DNA of 64,000 nucleotides from Alistipes sp. CAG:435 (GTDB lineage: Bacteria > Bacteroidota > Bacteroidia > Bacteroidales > UBA932), in NCBI GenBank assembly GCA_000433355.1, contig FR893177.1:1-64000 (forward strand), in the 5' to 3' direction. A program made the translations under genes and the position numbers. Numbering within the stretch: position 1 is the first letter of the stretch; every line of letters starts with the position of its first letter. The notes beneath the pieces are model-generated. The model was not told the DNA's origin and made no database searches. It worked only from the letters and a program-made list of their open reading frames with translations. Positions 36,534 to 44,787 of this stretch are shown in pieces.

Positions 36534-38627
36534 ATGAAAAAACAAAATTACTTGAGGGATGAGAACCTCCTCACGCTTCTTTCACTACATGATTTTATCA
36601 TACCGGAAATTCAAAGAGAATATGTTTGGGGAAGTCGGGAAAATTGCGAATCTATCTTAAAACCATTTCTGGAACAGATCAAGAACAATGCATTGGTTGA
36701 TGATCATTGTCGCTATGCGCATGGCCAAGAGAATCAGCACATAGGCTTTCTTTATTCATACAGGCCTCAATACATCCGCGATATATCAAGCCGAATCTCT
36801 GACGAATACTTGATAGATGGTCAACAGAGATTTACCTCATTGTTTCTCTTGTTGTTAGTTCGCGCTGTTTGTGAAAACCGAATGGTTGATTTTTGTAATC
36901 TGATACGTTGGGGGGATGGAGCGATAGCCTTTGACTACAAGGTTCGTCAACTAACCCATAGGTTTATTTTTGATCTTGTTGAACACCTGAAAGAAGGCGG
37001 CTATGACTCCTTGGAAGGGATTGTCAGCAATAGATCTCCATATTGGCTGCTTAATGATTATCAAAAAGACATGACTGTAAGCAATATGATCAATGCCCTG
37101 AAATGTATTAGTGAGGTGTTTAATAGAAAGGATGAATACTATTACGACTATCTTTTGACCAGAATTCATTTTTGGCATTTCAAGACAGACGTAACATCAC
37201 AAGGTGAGGAACTATATATAACTATGAACTCGCGTGGAGAAGAATTGACCAACAACGAGGTTCAAAAATGTAGAAGACTTAAGGGCAAAGATCAGGCTGA
37301 GTGGGGCCAACAATGGGAAAGATGGCAGACTTATTTTTGGAGGAATCGCGCAAAGGGGTGTAAGGGCAAACCGAATTTTGATGCAGACAAGGGCTTTAAT
37401 AACCTTCTTGCTTGTATTGAGGCTATGGGGCATAGTTTCGAGATTAAGTATGATGCTATAGAGGACATTAGCTCCGCTGTATCTGCTCTACAGTTTATTG
37501 TTGACACCGATTGGGAGAGTGAATTGCGTTCCCTCAATGAGGGATATTACACCGGATGGATTAACACGTTCAAACTGGATATTTGGGCCAGAATTAATAC
37601 CTCAGATGCCAAATGGTTGATAGAAAAAGAGTCCGATACAACCCAGAGGGAAAATGCTGTACTTTTGTGGCCTTTGTTCTACTTCTATTTTTTAGAAATA
37701 AACAATCAAAAAGAGCCGGATAAAATGACCTTCATTAGGCTTATGCATTTGTGTTATCTTAACTACCACTCAAAGAAAACCAACAATGCTTCAATCAAGG
37801 CCTTCATAGAAGCTCTTCATTATTCGGGAAGTGATATGACTGATCTGGATAAGCTTGTGAATAAGAATTTTCTATCAGATGAACACCTCAGACTCTCCTC
37901 TTTGATTAAAAACGACCCGGAAATGGAATCGTTGATTTGGGAGGTTCAGGATAAAGAGTACTTTTTGGATGGTGAAGATGTTGGAGGAGACACGATCATA
38001 GACTACATAAAAGATATTGACACGATTAAAGGGCTTGGTTTGAAAGATGCGTTAAGAAACATGATTGGATGCTATAGCGTTCTGTTCCCTGTTGGAGATA
38101 AGGCTGATAATGAGATACTTGTCAAACGTATTTTGCTTCATTATAAGGACGACGAAGGGCAGACTTTTTGGAAACAGACCAGCCCGTATTATGACAGAAA
38201 TTACGAGACATCGTCTTGGAAGAGAATTGTACGATGTGGGGCATTCCTGAAATTCTATAAGGAAATCAGCCGCGAATACACATTATGTTTCTCGTGTAAG
38301 GATCTTGTAGAACTCCTCGAAACTAAACGGAAAGAGTTTTATTCTATACTAGAAAACCGTAGCCTCAATGACAAAAAATGGAGTGACAGACGTTTGGCAA
38401 TCTTCTTCGATACCATTACAGGAGGAAACTTATGGGGAAAAGGTAACCTTCCAGATCTTGGATTCTATGAGGACGCGGATGTGAATGAGAAGACTTTCCT
38501 TGGTCATACTGTAGTTGGCAACAGAGTGTGTGGCCGAAAATTCAAGTGGCAGAAGAAAGAGTTGCCGGAAAACTGGGAATGGCGTCTGCGGAATATGTAT
38601 ATGTTCTACGATTTTGTATTTGAATAA
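36534..38627 (+). CDS. DUF262 protein, second of two
   Basis: 697 aa. DUF262 motifs IPEIQREYVWGSRENCESIL, EYLIDGQQRFTSLFLLL and TMNSRGEELTNNEVQK are clear. The C-terminal half is long and helical; it lacks an obvious EHIFPQ motif, but the end (RLAIFFDTITGGNLWGKGNL, then NWEWRLRNMYMFYDF) may be a diverged or different effector domain. AT-rich like its partner. The 7-bp spacing to the first gene shows an operon; two-gene DUF262 pairs are a known defence arrangement. It is followed 4 bp later by the 70-aa gene. Confidence 0.83.
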   Translation: MKKQNYLRDENLLTLLSLHDFIIPEIQREYVWGSRENCESILKPFLEQIKNNALVDDHCRYAHGQENQHIGFLYSYRPQYIRDISSRISDEYLIDGQQRFTSLFLLLLVRAVCENRMVDFCNLIRWGDGAIAFDYKVRQLTHRFIFDLVEHLKEGGYDSLEGIVSNRSPYWLLNDYQKDMTVSNMINALKCISEVFNRKDEYYYDYLLTRIHFWHFKTDVTSQGEELYITMNSRGEELTNNEVQKCRRLKGKDQAEWGQQWERWQTYFWRNRAKGCKGKPNFDADKGFNNLLACIEAMGHSFEIKYDAIEDISSAVSALQFIVDTDWESELRSLNEGYYTGWINTFKLDIWARINTSDAKWLIEKESDTTQRENAVLLWPLFYFYFLEINNQKEPDKMTFIRLMHLCYLNYHSKKTNNASIKAFIEALHYSGSDMTDLDKLVNKNFLSDEHLRLSSLIKNDPEMESLIWEVQDKEYFLDGEDVGGDTIIDYIKDIDTIKGLGLKDALRNMIGCYSVLFPVGDKADNEILVKRILLHYKDDEGQTFWKQTSPYYDRNYETSSWKRIVRCGAFLKFYKEISREYTLCFSCKDLVELLETKRKEFYSILENRSLNDKKWSDRRLAIFFDTITGGNLWGKGNLPDLGFYEDADVNEKTFLGHTVVGNRVCGRKFKWQKKELPENWEWRLRNMYMFYDFVFE

Positions 38628-38631
38628 AATT

Positions 38632-38844
38632 ATGAATGCATTTAAGGTAACTCCCAAAAGAATCAAGCGTTCAAACGGGCAGGAGCTGACACCTGAAATG
38701 TCAGTAGTGGTCTCGACAAACCTGTTCAATCCGTTCAACAATGGGGCGACGGAGGTCGCGGAGGCGTATATGCGCATATACGGTTTCGACTACAGAAAGT
38801 CTTGCTGCTGCAAGGCAGACTTCGATTGTGTGTTGCTGGGGTAG
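38632..38844 (+). CDS. 70-aa Cys-rich small protein, first copy
   Basis: Begins MNAFKVTPKRIKRSNGQELT and ends with SCCCKADFDCVLLG, a Cys cluster that could bind metal. It resembles small hypothetical proteins of Bacteroidota mobile DNA (possibly DUF6140; tentative). It starts 4 bp after the second DUF262 gene, so it is translated in the same operon. A near-identical copy of the same length is at 39746-39958. Function unknown. Confidence 0.7.
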   Translation: MNAFKVTPKRIKRSNGQELTPEMSVVVSTNLFNPFNNGATEVAEAYMRIYGFDYRKSCCCKADFDCVLLG

Positions 38845-38962
38845 TTTGGGCCTTGAGAAACCACAACTGTTGAATTTGTTAAAACGGAGGCAGAACGACC
38901 TTGTTTGAAAGTGTTGAAGCCTTGTGGCTGGAATAATGTTCAATTTAGAAGTATAAAGAAAG

Positions 38963-39958
38963 ATGTGTGATTCAATCAATTGCGGATTCTCAAATATTGA
39001 TGAGATTGTCGGTGGATTTCAAGCGTCCGACCTTGTTGTCATCGGGTCTCGACCAGGCAAAGGGAAATCGACATTCGCGAAACAGATCGCCTTGGATGTC
39101 GCTGTGGACAATCAAACTCCTACGATGTTCTTTTCCCCTGCTGAATCTGGAATGAGATTCGCCATTGACCTTCTTTGTTTGGAATGCGACCGGACACAAT
39201 CTTGGATGGAGGACCATCCCGATATGGTCGATGAAGTAACAAAGGATGCGACGGAAAGGTTTTCTTGTGCTCCCTTGTTCATAGATGACACTCCCGATCT
39301 CAAAATCGAGGATTTCTTATTCAAGGCAAAGAAGATGGTAAAAGCAAAAGGCATCCGGTTGATAATTATTGATTATGTCCAATTTCTGCGCGGTCCTGAG
39401 CCTTTTCGGACAAATGGGCCACGAGAGGCAGAAATGGATTGTGTCGCCAAAAGTCTGAAGACGGCTGCGGAAGAACTGAAGGTTCCTATAATAGTTCTGT
39501 CACAATTGCAACGTGGACCGGATCGTCCCAAAATGGACGATATCACAGATTCCAAGGAACTTAAGGTGCTGGCGGATGTCGTCATTCTGATGCACAATGG
39601 GATAGGTTGGGACAAGATTGACGGACAGATAACCGGCGAATTTATTATAGCAAAAAACACACACGGTAATATTGGTACAGTAGAGTTGACTTGCGATCTT
39701 GAACAAGGCAAGTTCTACGAGGAAAAAATAAACGATAGAGTTACAATGAAAGCATTTAGAATCACGCCCAAAAGAATCAGACGTTCAAACGGGCAGGTGC
39801 TGACACCGGAGATGTCAGTTGTTGTTTCGACGAATCTGTCGAATCCGTTCAACAATGGGGCAAAAGAGGTCGCGGAGGCGTATATGCGCATCTACGGCTT
39901 TGACTACAAGCGGTCTTGCTGCTGCAAGACGGACTTTGACTGCGTGCTGTTGGGGTAG
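38963..39958 (+). CDS. DnaB C-domain-like ATPase fused in frame to a second copy of the 70-aa protein
   Basis: Residues 1-261 are a lone RecA-fold helicase domain: Walker A GSRPGKGKSTFA, FFSPAESG (DnaB H1a-like), Walker B LIIIDYVQFLRG, and VLSQLQRGPD. The DnaB N-terminal domain is missing, so it is not the replicative helicase. At residue 262 the frame runs without stop into MKAFRITPKRIRRSNGQVLT, a complete copy of the 70-aa protein, which has its own ATG at 39746. Either a true fusion or two overlapping translations. Lone DnaB-C proteins occur in mobile elements. Confidence 0.75.
   Translation: MCDSINCGFSNIDEIVGGFQASDLVVIGSRPGKGKSTFAKQIALDVAVDNQTPTMFFSPAESGMRFAIDLLCLECDRTQSWMEDHPDMVDEVTKDATERFSCAPLFIDDTPDLKIEDFLFKAKKMVKAKGIRLIIIDYVQFLRGPEPFRTNGPREAEMDCVAKSLKTAAEELKVPIIVLSQLQRGPDRPKMDDITDSKELKVLADVVILMHNGIGWDKIDGQITGEFIIAKNTHGNIGTVELTCDLEQGKFYEEKINDRVTMKAFRITPKRIRRSNGQVLTPEMSVVVSTNLSNPFNNGAKEVAEAYMRIYGFDYKRSCCCKTDFDCVLLG
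39746..39958 (+). repeat. Second copy of the 70-aa gene (213-bp direct repeat)
   Basis: Same length and mostly identical to 38632-38844, 1114 bp downstream. The two copies enclose the DnaB-like ATPase. Differences are mainly synonymous or conservative (for example KVTPKRIK versus RITPKRIR), so both copies appear to be maintained by selection. Recombination between them would remove the ATPase. Confidence 0.8.
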
Positions 39959-39996
39959 TGCGGTAGTGCGTGCCTTCCGGCCATGCGGCTTCCTTT

Positions 39997-40142
39997 TTAC
40001 AAAACGCCTTCAGCGCGATTGCCAATCCAGGTGGCTGTGCTTGGGATGAGGCTGAAATACTCCTGGGTAAAGGCAATATTTTTTCAGCCGGATGCCGCTT
40101 CTGGGCCGTTCTGGTGGCTGCCGGGCTGAAGGCTTTTCGTAA
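39997..40142 (+). repeat. 146-bp inverted-repeat element, copy C
   Basis: Begins TTACAAAACGCCTTCAGC and ends GCTGAAGGCTTTTCGTAA, clear inverted ends. Same length as copy A and same orientation as copy B. Right boundary of the accessory island. No gene inside. Confidence 0.65.
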
Positions 40143-40248
40143 GGAAGTCACCTCTCGGAGTCTCCTGTCGGAATGAAGCGTGGCAATTTTGCGGCAAGAA
40201 CAAGAAGCGTATGATCCCGCTCCATAATATTCACAAAGACCAGTCCGT

Positions 40249-40285
40249 CACTGCTGCAAAATGGCAGCGTGGCAGCCTATCTTTG
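40249..40285 (+). promoter_or_regulatory. Dyad-type promoter of the FtsK/phosphoesterase operon (site 5)
   Basis: CTGCTGCAAAATGGCAG (40251-40267) with TATCTTTG at 40278-40285; distance 29 nt. The -7 box lies 14 nt before the ATG at 40300, the same short leader as at sites 2 and 6, which supports that ATG as a real start. Confidence 0.65.
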
Positions 40286-40299
40286 CGAAAAACAAGGTT

Positions 40300-40430
40300 A
40301 TGGAGCAAACACGGGACATCTTCTTTATGGTGGCGGCGAAGTTCATCATCACGAATAAAACCGCATCGATAACGGCTCTGCAGAGGCTCTCAGGAAAGCC
40401 AAGGCGATGTTCAAAGACCAAGGAATATGA
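40300..40430 (+). pseudogene. Broken FtsK gamma (winged-helix) domain ORF
   Basis: ATG 40300 opens MEQTRDIFFMVAAKFIITNK, then TASITALQR, which matches the FtsK gamma DNA-binding domain (core SxSxLQR). Just after LQR the matching sequence continues in the other frame (RKAKAMFKDQGI, stop at 40428-40430, overlapping the next ATG as ATATGA), so the natural product appears frameshifted or shortened. Read straight through, the frame ends at 40494 with unrelated residues. It sits one gene before an FtsK motor that lacks a gamma domain. Confidence 0.5.
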
Positions 40431-41023
40431 GAATAATTCACATATCGGACACCCACAACATGCACCGGCAGCTGACGAATCTGCCAGAGGGTGATGTGAT
40501 CGTGCATTCAGGGGATTTCACGATGATGGGAACCGAAGGGGAGGCTTTGGACTTTATGGAATGGTTCTGCGATCTGCCCCACAGGCACAAGGTCTTCATC
40601 GCCGGCAATCACGACTTTTGTCTTCGGGGAGCGAGGCTTGAGGGGCTTGACGAGAATTGCCACTATCTCTGTAATTCCGGAGTCCAGATTGATGGGGTCA
40701 AATTCTACGGCGTGCCGATGTTCTTCGAGGATGCGATTAACAGGCGTGCGGAGAATGATTTTATGAATATACCTCCGGACACGGACGTTCTTGTCACCCA
40801 TCAGCCGCCCTATGATATTCTTGACCTTTCTGATGAGATCCACTACGGCGATCCCTTTCTGAGGCAACGCGTGATGCAGGTCCACCCCAGACTTCACTTG
40901 TTCGGGCATATTCATAAAGCCGCGGGAGTGGAGGAGTGGAACGGGATTGTCTTCTCCAACGGGGCGGTCCTCGATGAGGTCTATGACCTTGCGAACACGA
41001 CTTTTAACGTCCTGACGATCTGA
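40427..41023 (+). CDS. Calcineurin-like metallophosphoesterase
   Basis: 198 aa. All metal-site motifs are present in order: SDTHNMH, HSGDFT, GNHDFC, LVTHQPPY and FGHIHKAAG. This is the compact family (MPP_239FB-like) found as stand-alone phosphodiesterases or nucleases. No signal peptide. Start overlaps the stop of the corrected FtsK-gamma frame. It shares a dyad promoter with the FtsK-like motor. The substrate (nucleic acid or nucleotide) cannot be told. Confidence 0.88.
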   Translation: MRIIHISDTHNMHRQLTNLPEGDVIVHSGDFTMMGTEGEALDFMEWFCDLPHRHKVFIAGNHDFCLRGARLEGLDENCHYLCNSGVQIDGVKFYGVPMFFEDAINRRAENDFMNIPPDTDVLVTHQPPYDILDLSDEIHYGDPFLRQRVMQVHPRLHLFGHIHKAAGVEEWNGIVFSNGAVLDEVYDLANTTFNVLTI

Positions 41024-41087
41024 GGTGGCCCGTGAACGGCGGTGCCATTTAGGATTATTTGCTTGTAATATGTTAATATTTAATAAT

Positions 41088-42107
41088 ATGGAAAAAGAAA
41101 ACACTTTTGCTGACTACCAGCTGCCCCCTTTGGATTTGCTTGATGAATATATTCCCGAAGACAAAGTGTCGGAAGGTAAGATCGCCAATGGCCGCCGAGC
41201 GGTGGTGCGTATGCGTTCGGTCCTCGGTGATGATGCGTTCCGAAACTGCAAGGCGGAACTGCCGGTGGCTATCGGGCGGACTTTCGGGAACAAAGTCAAG
41301 GTCTTTGATTTGGCCAAGGCTCCTCACCTGCTCATCGCCGGAGCCACAAAGCAGGGTAAGACGGTGGCGATCAATGCCGTAGTCGCCTCGCTGCTATATT
41401 CAAAGCGCCCGTCGGAACTGAAGTTCGTGTTCCTCGACCCCAAGGGCTGCGAGTTTTCAGCCTACAGCCGTCTTGGCGGACATTATCTGGCCACCTTGTC
41501 CGGTGAGAATCCTATCGTGCAGACGAAGGATCAGGCAGGCAAAACCCTTGAGGCACTCTGTGAGGAAATGGAAGCCCGCTATTCGCACCTCAGCGTAGGC
41601 AGCATCAGCAACATCGTGGAATACAATAAGCAAGCATCCACTCCTCAAGAACGTTGGCCTTACATTGTCACAATCATTGATGAATATGCCGACCTTACCA
41701 TTCCTGCAGGCCGTGAAGAGGAGTCCAGATATATTTCACGTGAAATCACAGAGTCCATCATCCGCTTGGCGCAGAAGGGCAGAGCCGTCGGCATCCACAT
41801 CATCCTTGCCACCCAGCGACCATCCAAGAAAGTCATAACGGATTCTATCAAGGCAACCTTCCCGACCAGAATCGCTGTCAGAACCATGACCAGAGCCGAC
41901 TCCAGAGTAATCCTTGACTCTCCGGGAGCGGAGAACCTTGCCGGAGGTGGAGATATGATTTTCAAGATCGACACAGAGACCGAGCGCATCCAAGGCTCGT
42001 ACATCAGCCCCGAGGAAATCAACCGCCTGACGACCTACGTGGAGTCACAAAGTTGCAAGAAGACTCCATATACTCTCCCGGAACCGGATTCTGCCCCGAA
42101 AGCCTGA
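41088..42107 (+). CDS. FtsK/SpoIIIE-type DNA translocase motor, truncated
   Basis: 339 aa from ATG 41088 (MEKENTFADYQLPPLDLLDEY). Contains only the motor: PHLLIAGATKQGKTVAINAVVA (Walker A), KFVFLDPKGCEF, VTIIDEYADL (Walker B) and HIILATQRPSKKVITDSIKA. It lacks the N-terminal membrane domain and C-terminal gamma domain of chromosomal FtsK, so it is an accessory DNA pump, as on conjugative or defence elements. The family's PPLDLL leader is kept. A gamma-like remnant lies upstream at 40300. A convergent terminator follows. Confidence 0.85.
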   Translation: MEKENTFADYQLPPLDLLDEYIPEDKVSEGKIANGRRAVVRMRSVLGDDAFRNCKAELPVAIGRTFGNKVKVFDLAKAPHLLIAGATKQGKTVAINAVVASLLYSKRPSELKFVFLDPKGCEFSAYSRLGGHYLATLSGENPIVQTKDQAGKTLEALCEEMEARYSHLSVGSISNIVEYNKQASTPQERWPYIVTIIDEYADLTIPAGREEESRYISREITESIIRLAQKGRAVGIHIILATQRPSKKVITDSIKATFPTRIAVRTMTRADSRVILDSPGAENLAGGGDMIFKIDTETERIQGSYISPEEINRLTTYVESQSCKKTPYTLPEPDSAPKA

Positions 42108-42136
42108 TCTTGCCGATCTTGGATTATTCATAAAAA

Positions 42137-42170
42137 CAGCAGCGAGGCGGACGTCCCTACCTCGCTGCTG
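42137..42170. terminator. Bidirectional terminator between convergent genes
   Basis: Perfect 11-bp stem (42137-42147 with 42160-42170), loop 12 nt. On the minus strand a TTTTT run follows the stem; on the plus strand the tail is weaker. It lies between the FtsK-like gene and the 172-aa repeat gene. Confidence 0.75.
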
Positions 42171-42190
42171 TCGTTCTGTAGAATGCGTTT

Positions 42191-42709
42191 TTAACGCAGG
42201 CAGATCAGCTTCTTGATCTCTTTCTCCTTCTTCTCGACCATTTCTCTCCAGAGTCTCGAGTCCTTGAAGTCGCAGGCCGGGATCCTGTCGGAATATTTCC
42301 GGATGAACTCTTCGGTCGCCAGTTTCTCGCAGCAACTCCAGTTGTTGATCAGAGCCTTCCAGTTGATGTAGTCAGCGAACTGGTCGATGAGCTCAGGAGT
42401 GAGGCAGTTGTTGTCAGAGAGCTCCTCCCAGTTCCAGTTGTCCTTGAACTTTTCCAGCAGCTCAGCCGAAACGTTCTCCTCCTGCAGGCAGCGGGACAGG
42501 GCCGTCCAGTCGATTCTTCTCTTGAACTTCTCCAACATCTGGACGCTCCAGAAAATGTTGGTGTTGCCTGAAACTTCTTTCCAGTCGAGCTTGTCTGCGT
42601 ACTTCTCCAGCTGTGCCTCGCTGAACGGGAAGTCCCCTGAAACATTGCCCCACGCCTCTGTGTCCATCATCTGGGCGACTACGCCCTCGCATAAATTGAT
42701 CTTTTCCAT
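42191..42709 (-). CDS. Repeat protein with F-x-DW-x-LS units
   Basis: 172 aa from ATG 42709 (MEKINLCEG). Four to five units of about 20 residues: EKYADKLDWKEVSGN, EKFKRRIDWTALSRC, EKFKDNWNWEELSDN, DQFADYINWKALINN. This FxDxxDWxxLSxN pattern is known from uncharacterised bacterial and viral proteins and may form a helical solenoid. No signal peptide. Function unknown. Driven by dyad site 6. Confidence 0.8.
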   Translation of the reverse strand: MEKINLCEGVVAQMMDTEAWGNVSGDFPFSEAQLEKYADKLDWKEVSGNTNIFWSVQMLEKFKRRIDWTALSRCLQEENVSAELLEKFKDNWNWEELSDNNCLTPELIDQFADYINWKALINNWSCCEKLATEEFIRKYSDRIPACDFKDSRLWREMVEKKEKEIKKLICLR

Positions 42710-42730
42710 ACTCGTTTTGTTTTGTTGATG

Positions 42731-42767
42731 CAAAGTAACATCTTTTTGGTGCTAAAACACGGCAGTG
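42731..42767 (-). promoter_or_regulatory. Dyad-type promoter of the repeat-protein gene (site 6)
   Basis: On the minus strand CACTGCC ends the site at 42767, with CTGCCGTGTTTTAGCAC as the dyad; TTACTTTG lies at plus-strand 42731-42738; distance 29 nt. Confidence 0.65.
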
Positions 42768-43103
42768 GAGCGAAATTCGCTATCTATGAATGTCCTAACG
42801 CTTTCCCTTAGGTCGGTTTGCACTAAAGAGACCACATCAGATTATTGTAAGTCAATATATTGCCACCCACCGGCTGATACAGAGCGAGTGGCTGACAAAT
42901 GCTTATCAATGAATATGTTAGCGTATCCCCTTTAGCTGAATCATCCTAAAGGCAAAAGGCTTGATGATTGATATTCATATAGTTGTGCTTTACAATCCTT
43001 CAACAAGTCTGGCTGTGGAGACTAATGGGGCTGTCTGCAGGGTGAACATGCCTGTTCCTCGCATGATGTGACAAGAGGCAGCCTTGGTGTCAACCAGAGG
43101 TCG
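42768..43103. other. Intergenic region with nested inverted repeats
   Basis: No gene supported. ATGAATAT (42910-42917) pairs with ATATTCAT (42971-42978), enclosing AATCATC (42939-42945) with GATGATT (42963-42969), so a hairpin is possible. It may be the shared 3' region or a small RNA; nothing firmer can be said. Confidence 0.35.
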
Positions 43104-43598
43104 CTACAATATTTTCATCGCGATCGCGGCGCAGGCCTCGGCATCGGACAGAGCGTGATGGTGATTCGTGAGGTCGTACCCGCAGGCAGCGGCGACGGTC
43201 TGGAGCTGGTGGTTGGGCAGGGCGCAACCGAAATGTCGCCGTGAGGCCGCAAGGGTGTCGAAAAATTCATAGTCAGGATAATCCATCTGATATACCTTGA
43301 AGACACTCTTAAGACAGCCCTCGTCAAAACGGCTGTTGTGAGCCACAAGAGGCAGTCCCTCGATCAAGGGTTCGATCTTTTCCCAGACGAAAGGGAACAC
43401 CGGCGCGTCGTCAGTGTCGTCCGGCCCGAGGCCGTGAACCTGCCGGCAGAACCATTTGTAATATTCAGGCTCGGGGTGGATCAAGCTGTAGAAACTGTCC
43501 ACGATCTCACCTTCTCGCACCACCACGACCCCCACCGAGCAGACACTGCTCGGGCACTCGTTGGCCGTCTCGAAATCAATAGCGGCGAAATCTGTCAT
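43104..43598 (-). CDS. DnaQ-like 3'-5' exonuclease
   Basis: 164 aa, a lone DEDDh exonuclease domain. Exo I AAIDFETANE, Exo II LVAHNSRFDEGCLKS, Exo III HHALSDAEACAAI. It lacks the polymerase-binding tail of true DNA polymerase III epsilon, so it acts as a stand-alone DNA or RNA exonuclease. Lies about 100 bp downstream of the WYL regulator gene on the same strand, within the putative regulon. Confidence 0.9.
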   Translation of the reverse strand: MTDFAAIDFETANECPSSVCSVGVVVVREGEIVDSFYSLIHPEPEYYKWFCRQVHGLGPDDTDDAPVFPFVWEKIEPLIEGLPLVAHNSRFDEGCLKSVFKVYQMDYPDYEFFDTLAASRRHFGCALPNHQLQTVAAACGYDLTNHHHALSDAEACAAIAMKIL

Positions 43599-43701
43599 AG
43601 CGATTATTTTCTCATCATCTTCGTCAATCTATGGAAGCCCATCGCTATCCGCAATGGAAATCCCATAGAGCGAGGTCCTTGTAACTTTTATTCAGGCTGA
43701 T

Positions 43702-44601
43702 TCATCGGGAAACGGGAAGCCCATAACGCGATGCCATTCCTGCGATGATGTCAGCGACACTTTCGCGTAACTCGGCCGGTTCGAGCACCTCCACATCCGC
43801 TCCATGAGAGAGGATCTCCTGCACGAAGTCTAAGGTCGGGGCGATGTGGTAGCTGAAAACCGAACTTCCGTCCTCCTGCGCCGTCTCCCTCTGAGACCCA
43901 TGCATAGGCAGCGTCCGGAAATACTTTACCTGGTCCGGCACGACACGTATCTTCACGTCCTCCGGCTCCTCCCCGATGATGACACCGAAGTAGTTCCCGA
44001 AATATTCCTCCGCGTCGAAACCCTTCGGAATCTCAAAATGTTCCTCCAGCTCTTCCATGTCCACGAAGCGGTCCAATGAATATATCCGCAGCCCCAAGTC
44101 GCTGTCGCCGAGCAGGTACCACCTCTGCTTGAAATACTTGACGCAATATGGCCGGACGTTGAAGCAGAACGGTTCCGGATGCCGGAAACCCTGGTAGCAG
44201 AGACTTATCACCCTGAAGTCACGCATCGCGCTGATGATGTCCGTAAGGAATCTCTCGCTTGACGGGACCTTCTCCATGAGTATCCGGTCCTTCATGTCCG
44301 CGTTCTCGTGCAGCACATTGTTCAGACACAGTGTGTGCAGCATCCAGTCGCTTGTCTCGTCGCTTCCGACATCCGAACGCCCGATGTAGAATCCGAGACT
44401 CCTGTCGTTTAGAATCTCTATCCCGAACATCCCGGCGATGGCGTCCTTGTGGTTGAAGAAGGTTCTCTCCGACAGAGGGTCTCCTGTCTCGTTCAGCGGA
44501 CTGCGCATCCATGCCTCGCTGATCTCCTTGAAAGACACATACTTCCTGCGGTTGATCAGATCAACCAGCCAGATGTATCTCTTGAAAAAATTCTTTGCCA
44601 T
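43702..44601 (-). CDS. WYL-domain transcriptional regulator 1
   Basis: 299 aa. N-terminal winged helix (WLVDLINRRKYVSFKEISEA, then LSERTFFNHKDAIAGMFGIEI), central WYL domain with VRPYCVKYFKQRWYLLGDSD and LRIYSLDRFVDME, and a C-terminal WCX extension. WYL regulators such as BrxR and CapW bind inverted repeats in front of defence operons. Its own promoter carries the dyad shared by seven others in the window, so it is the best candidate for the common regulator. The ligand pocket may sense nucleic acid or nucleotide signals (known for the family). Confidence 0.88.
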   Translation of the reverse strand: MAKNFFKRYIWLVDLINRRKYVSFKEISEAWMRSPLNETGDPLSERTFFNHKDAIAGMFGIEILNDRSLGFYIGRSDVGSDETSDWMLHTLCLNNVLHENADMKDRILMEKVPSSERFLTDIISAMRDFRVISLCYQGFRHPEPFCFNVRPYCVKYFKQRWYLLGDSDLGLRIYSLDRFVDMEELEEHFEIPKGFDAEEYFGNYFGVIIGEEPEDVKIRVVPDQVKYFRTLPMHGSQRETAQEDGSSVFSYHIAPTLDFVQEILSHGADVEVLEPAELRESVADIIAGMASRYGLPVSR

Positions 44602-44689
44602 TATCCATGAATATTTTGAAGTCTGTCATGACAACCATGTCGCTTTTGTCAAAGTTCACGCGAGTCGTTATTCCAAGGTTTGCCAGATG

Positions 44690-44726
44690 CAAATATAATA
44701 TATTTGGCTGAAAAAATATGGCAGCG
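44690..44726 (-). promoter_or_regulatory. Dyad-type promoter of WYL regulator 1 (site 7)
   Basis: On the minus strand CTGCCATATTTTTTCAG, reference base 44726, and TATATTTG (plus-strand 44690-44697); distance 29 nt. Position upstream of the WYL gene implies autoregulation. Confidence 0.65.
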
Positions 44727-44787
44727 AAAGTCGATGTGCTTCGATTCCGGATCCTTGGAGTTTTTTGTTTAAGAGATTCTTGGCGCG

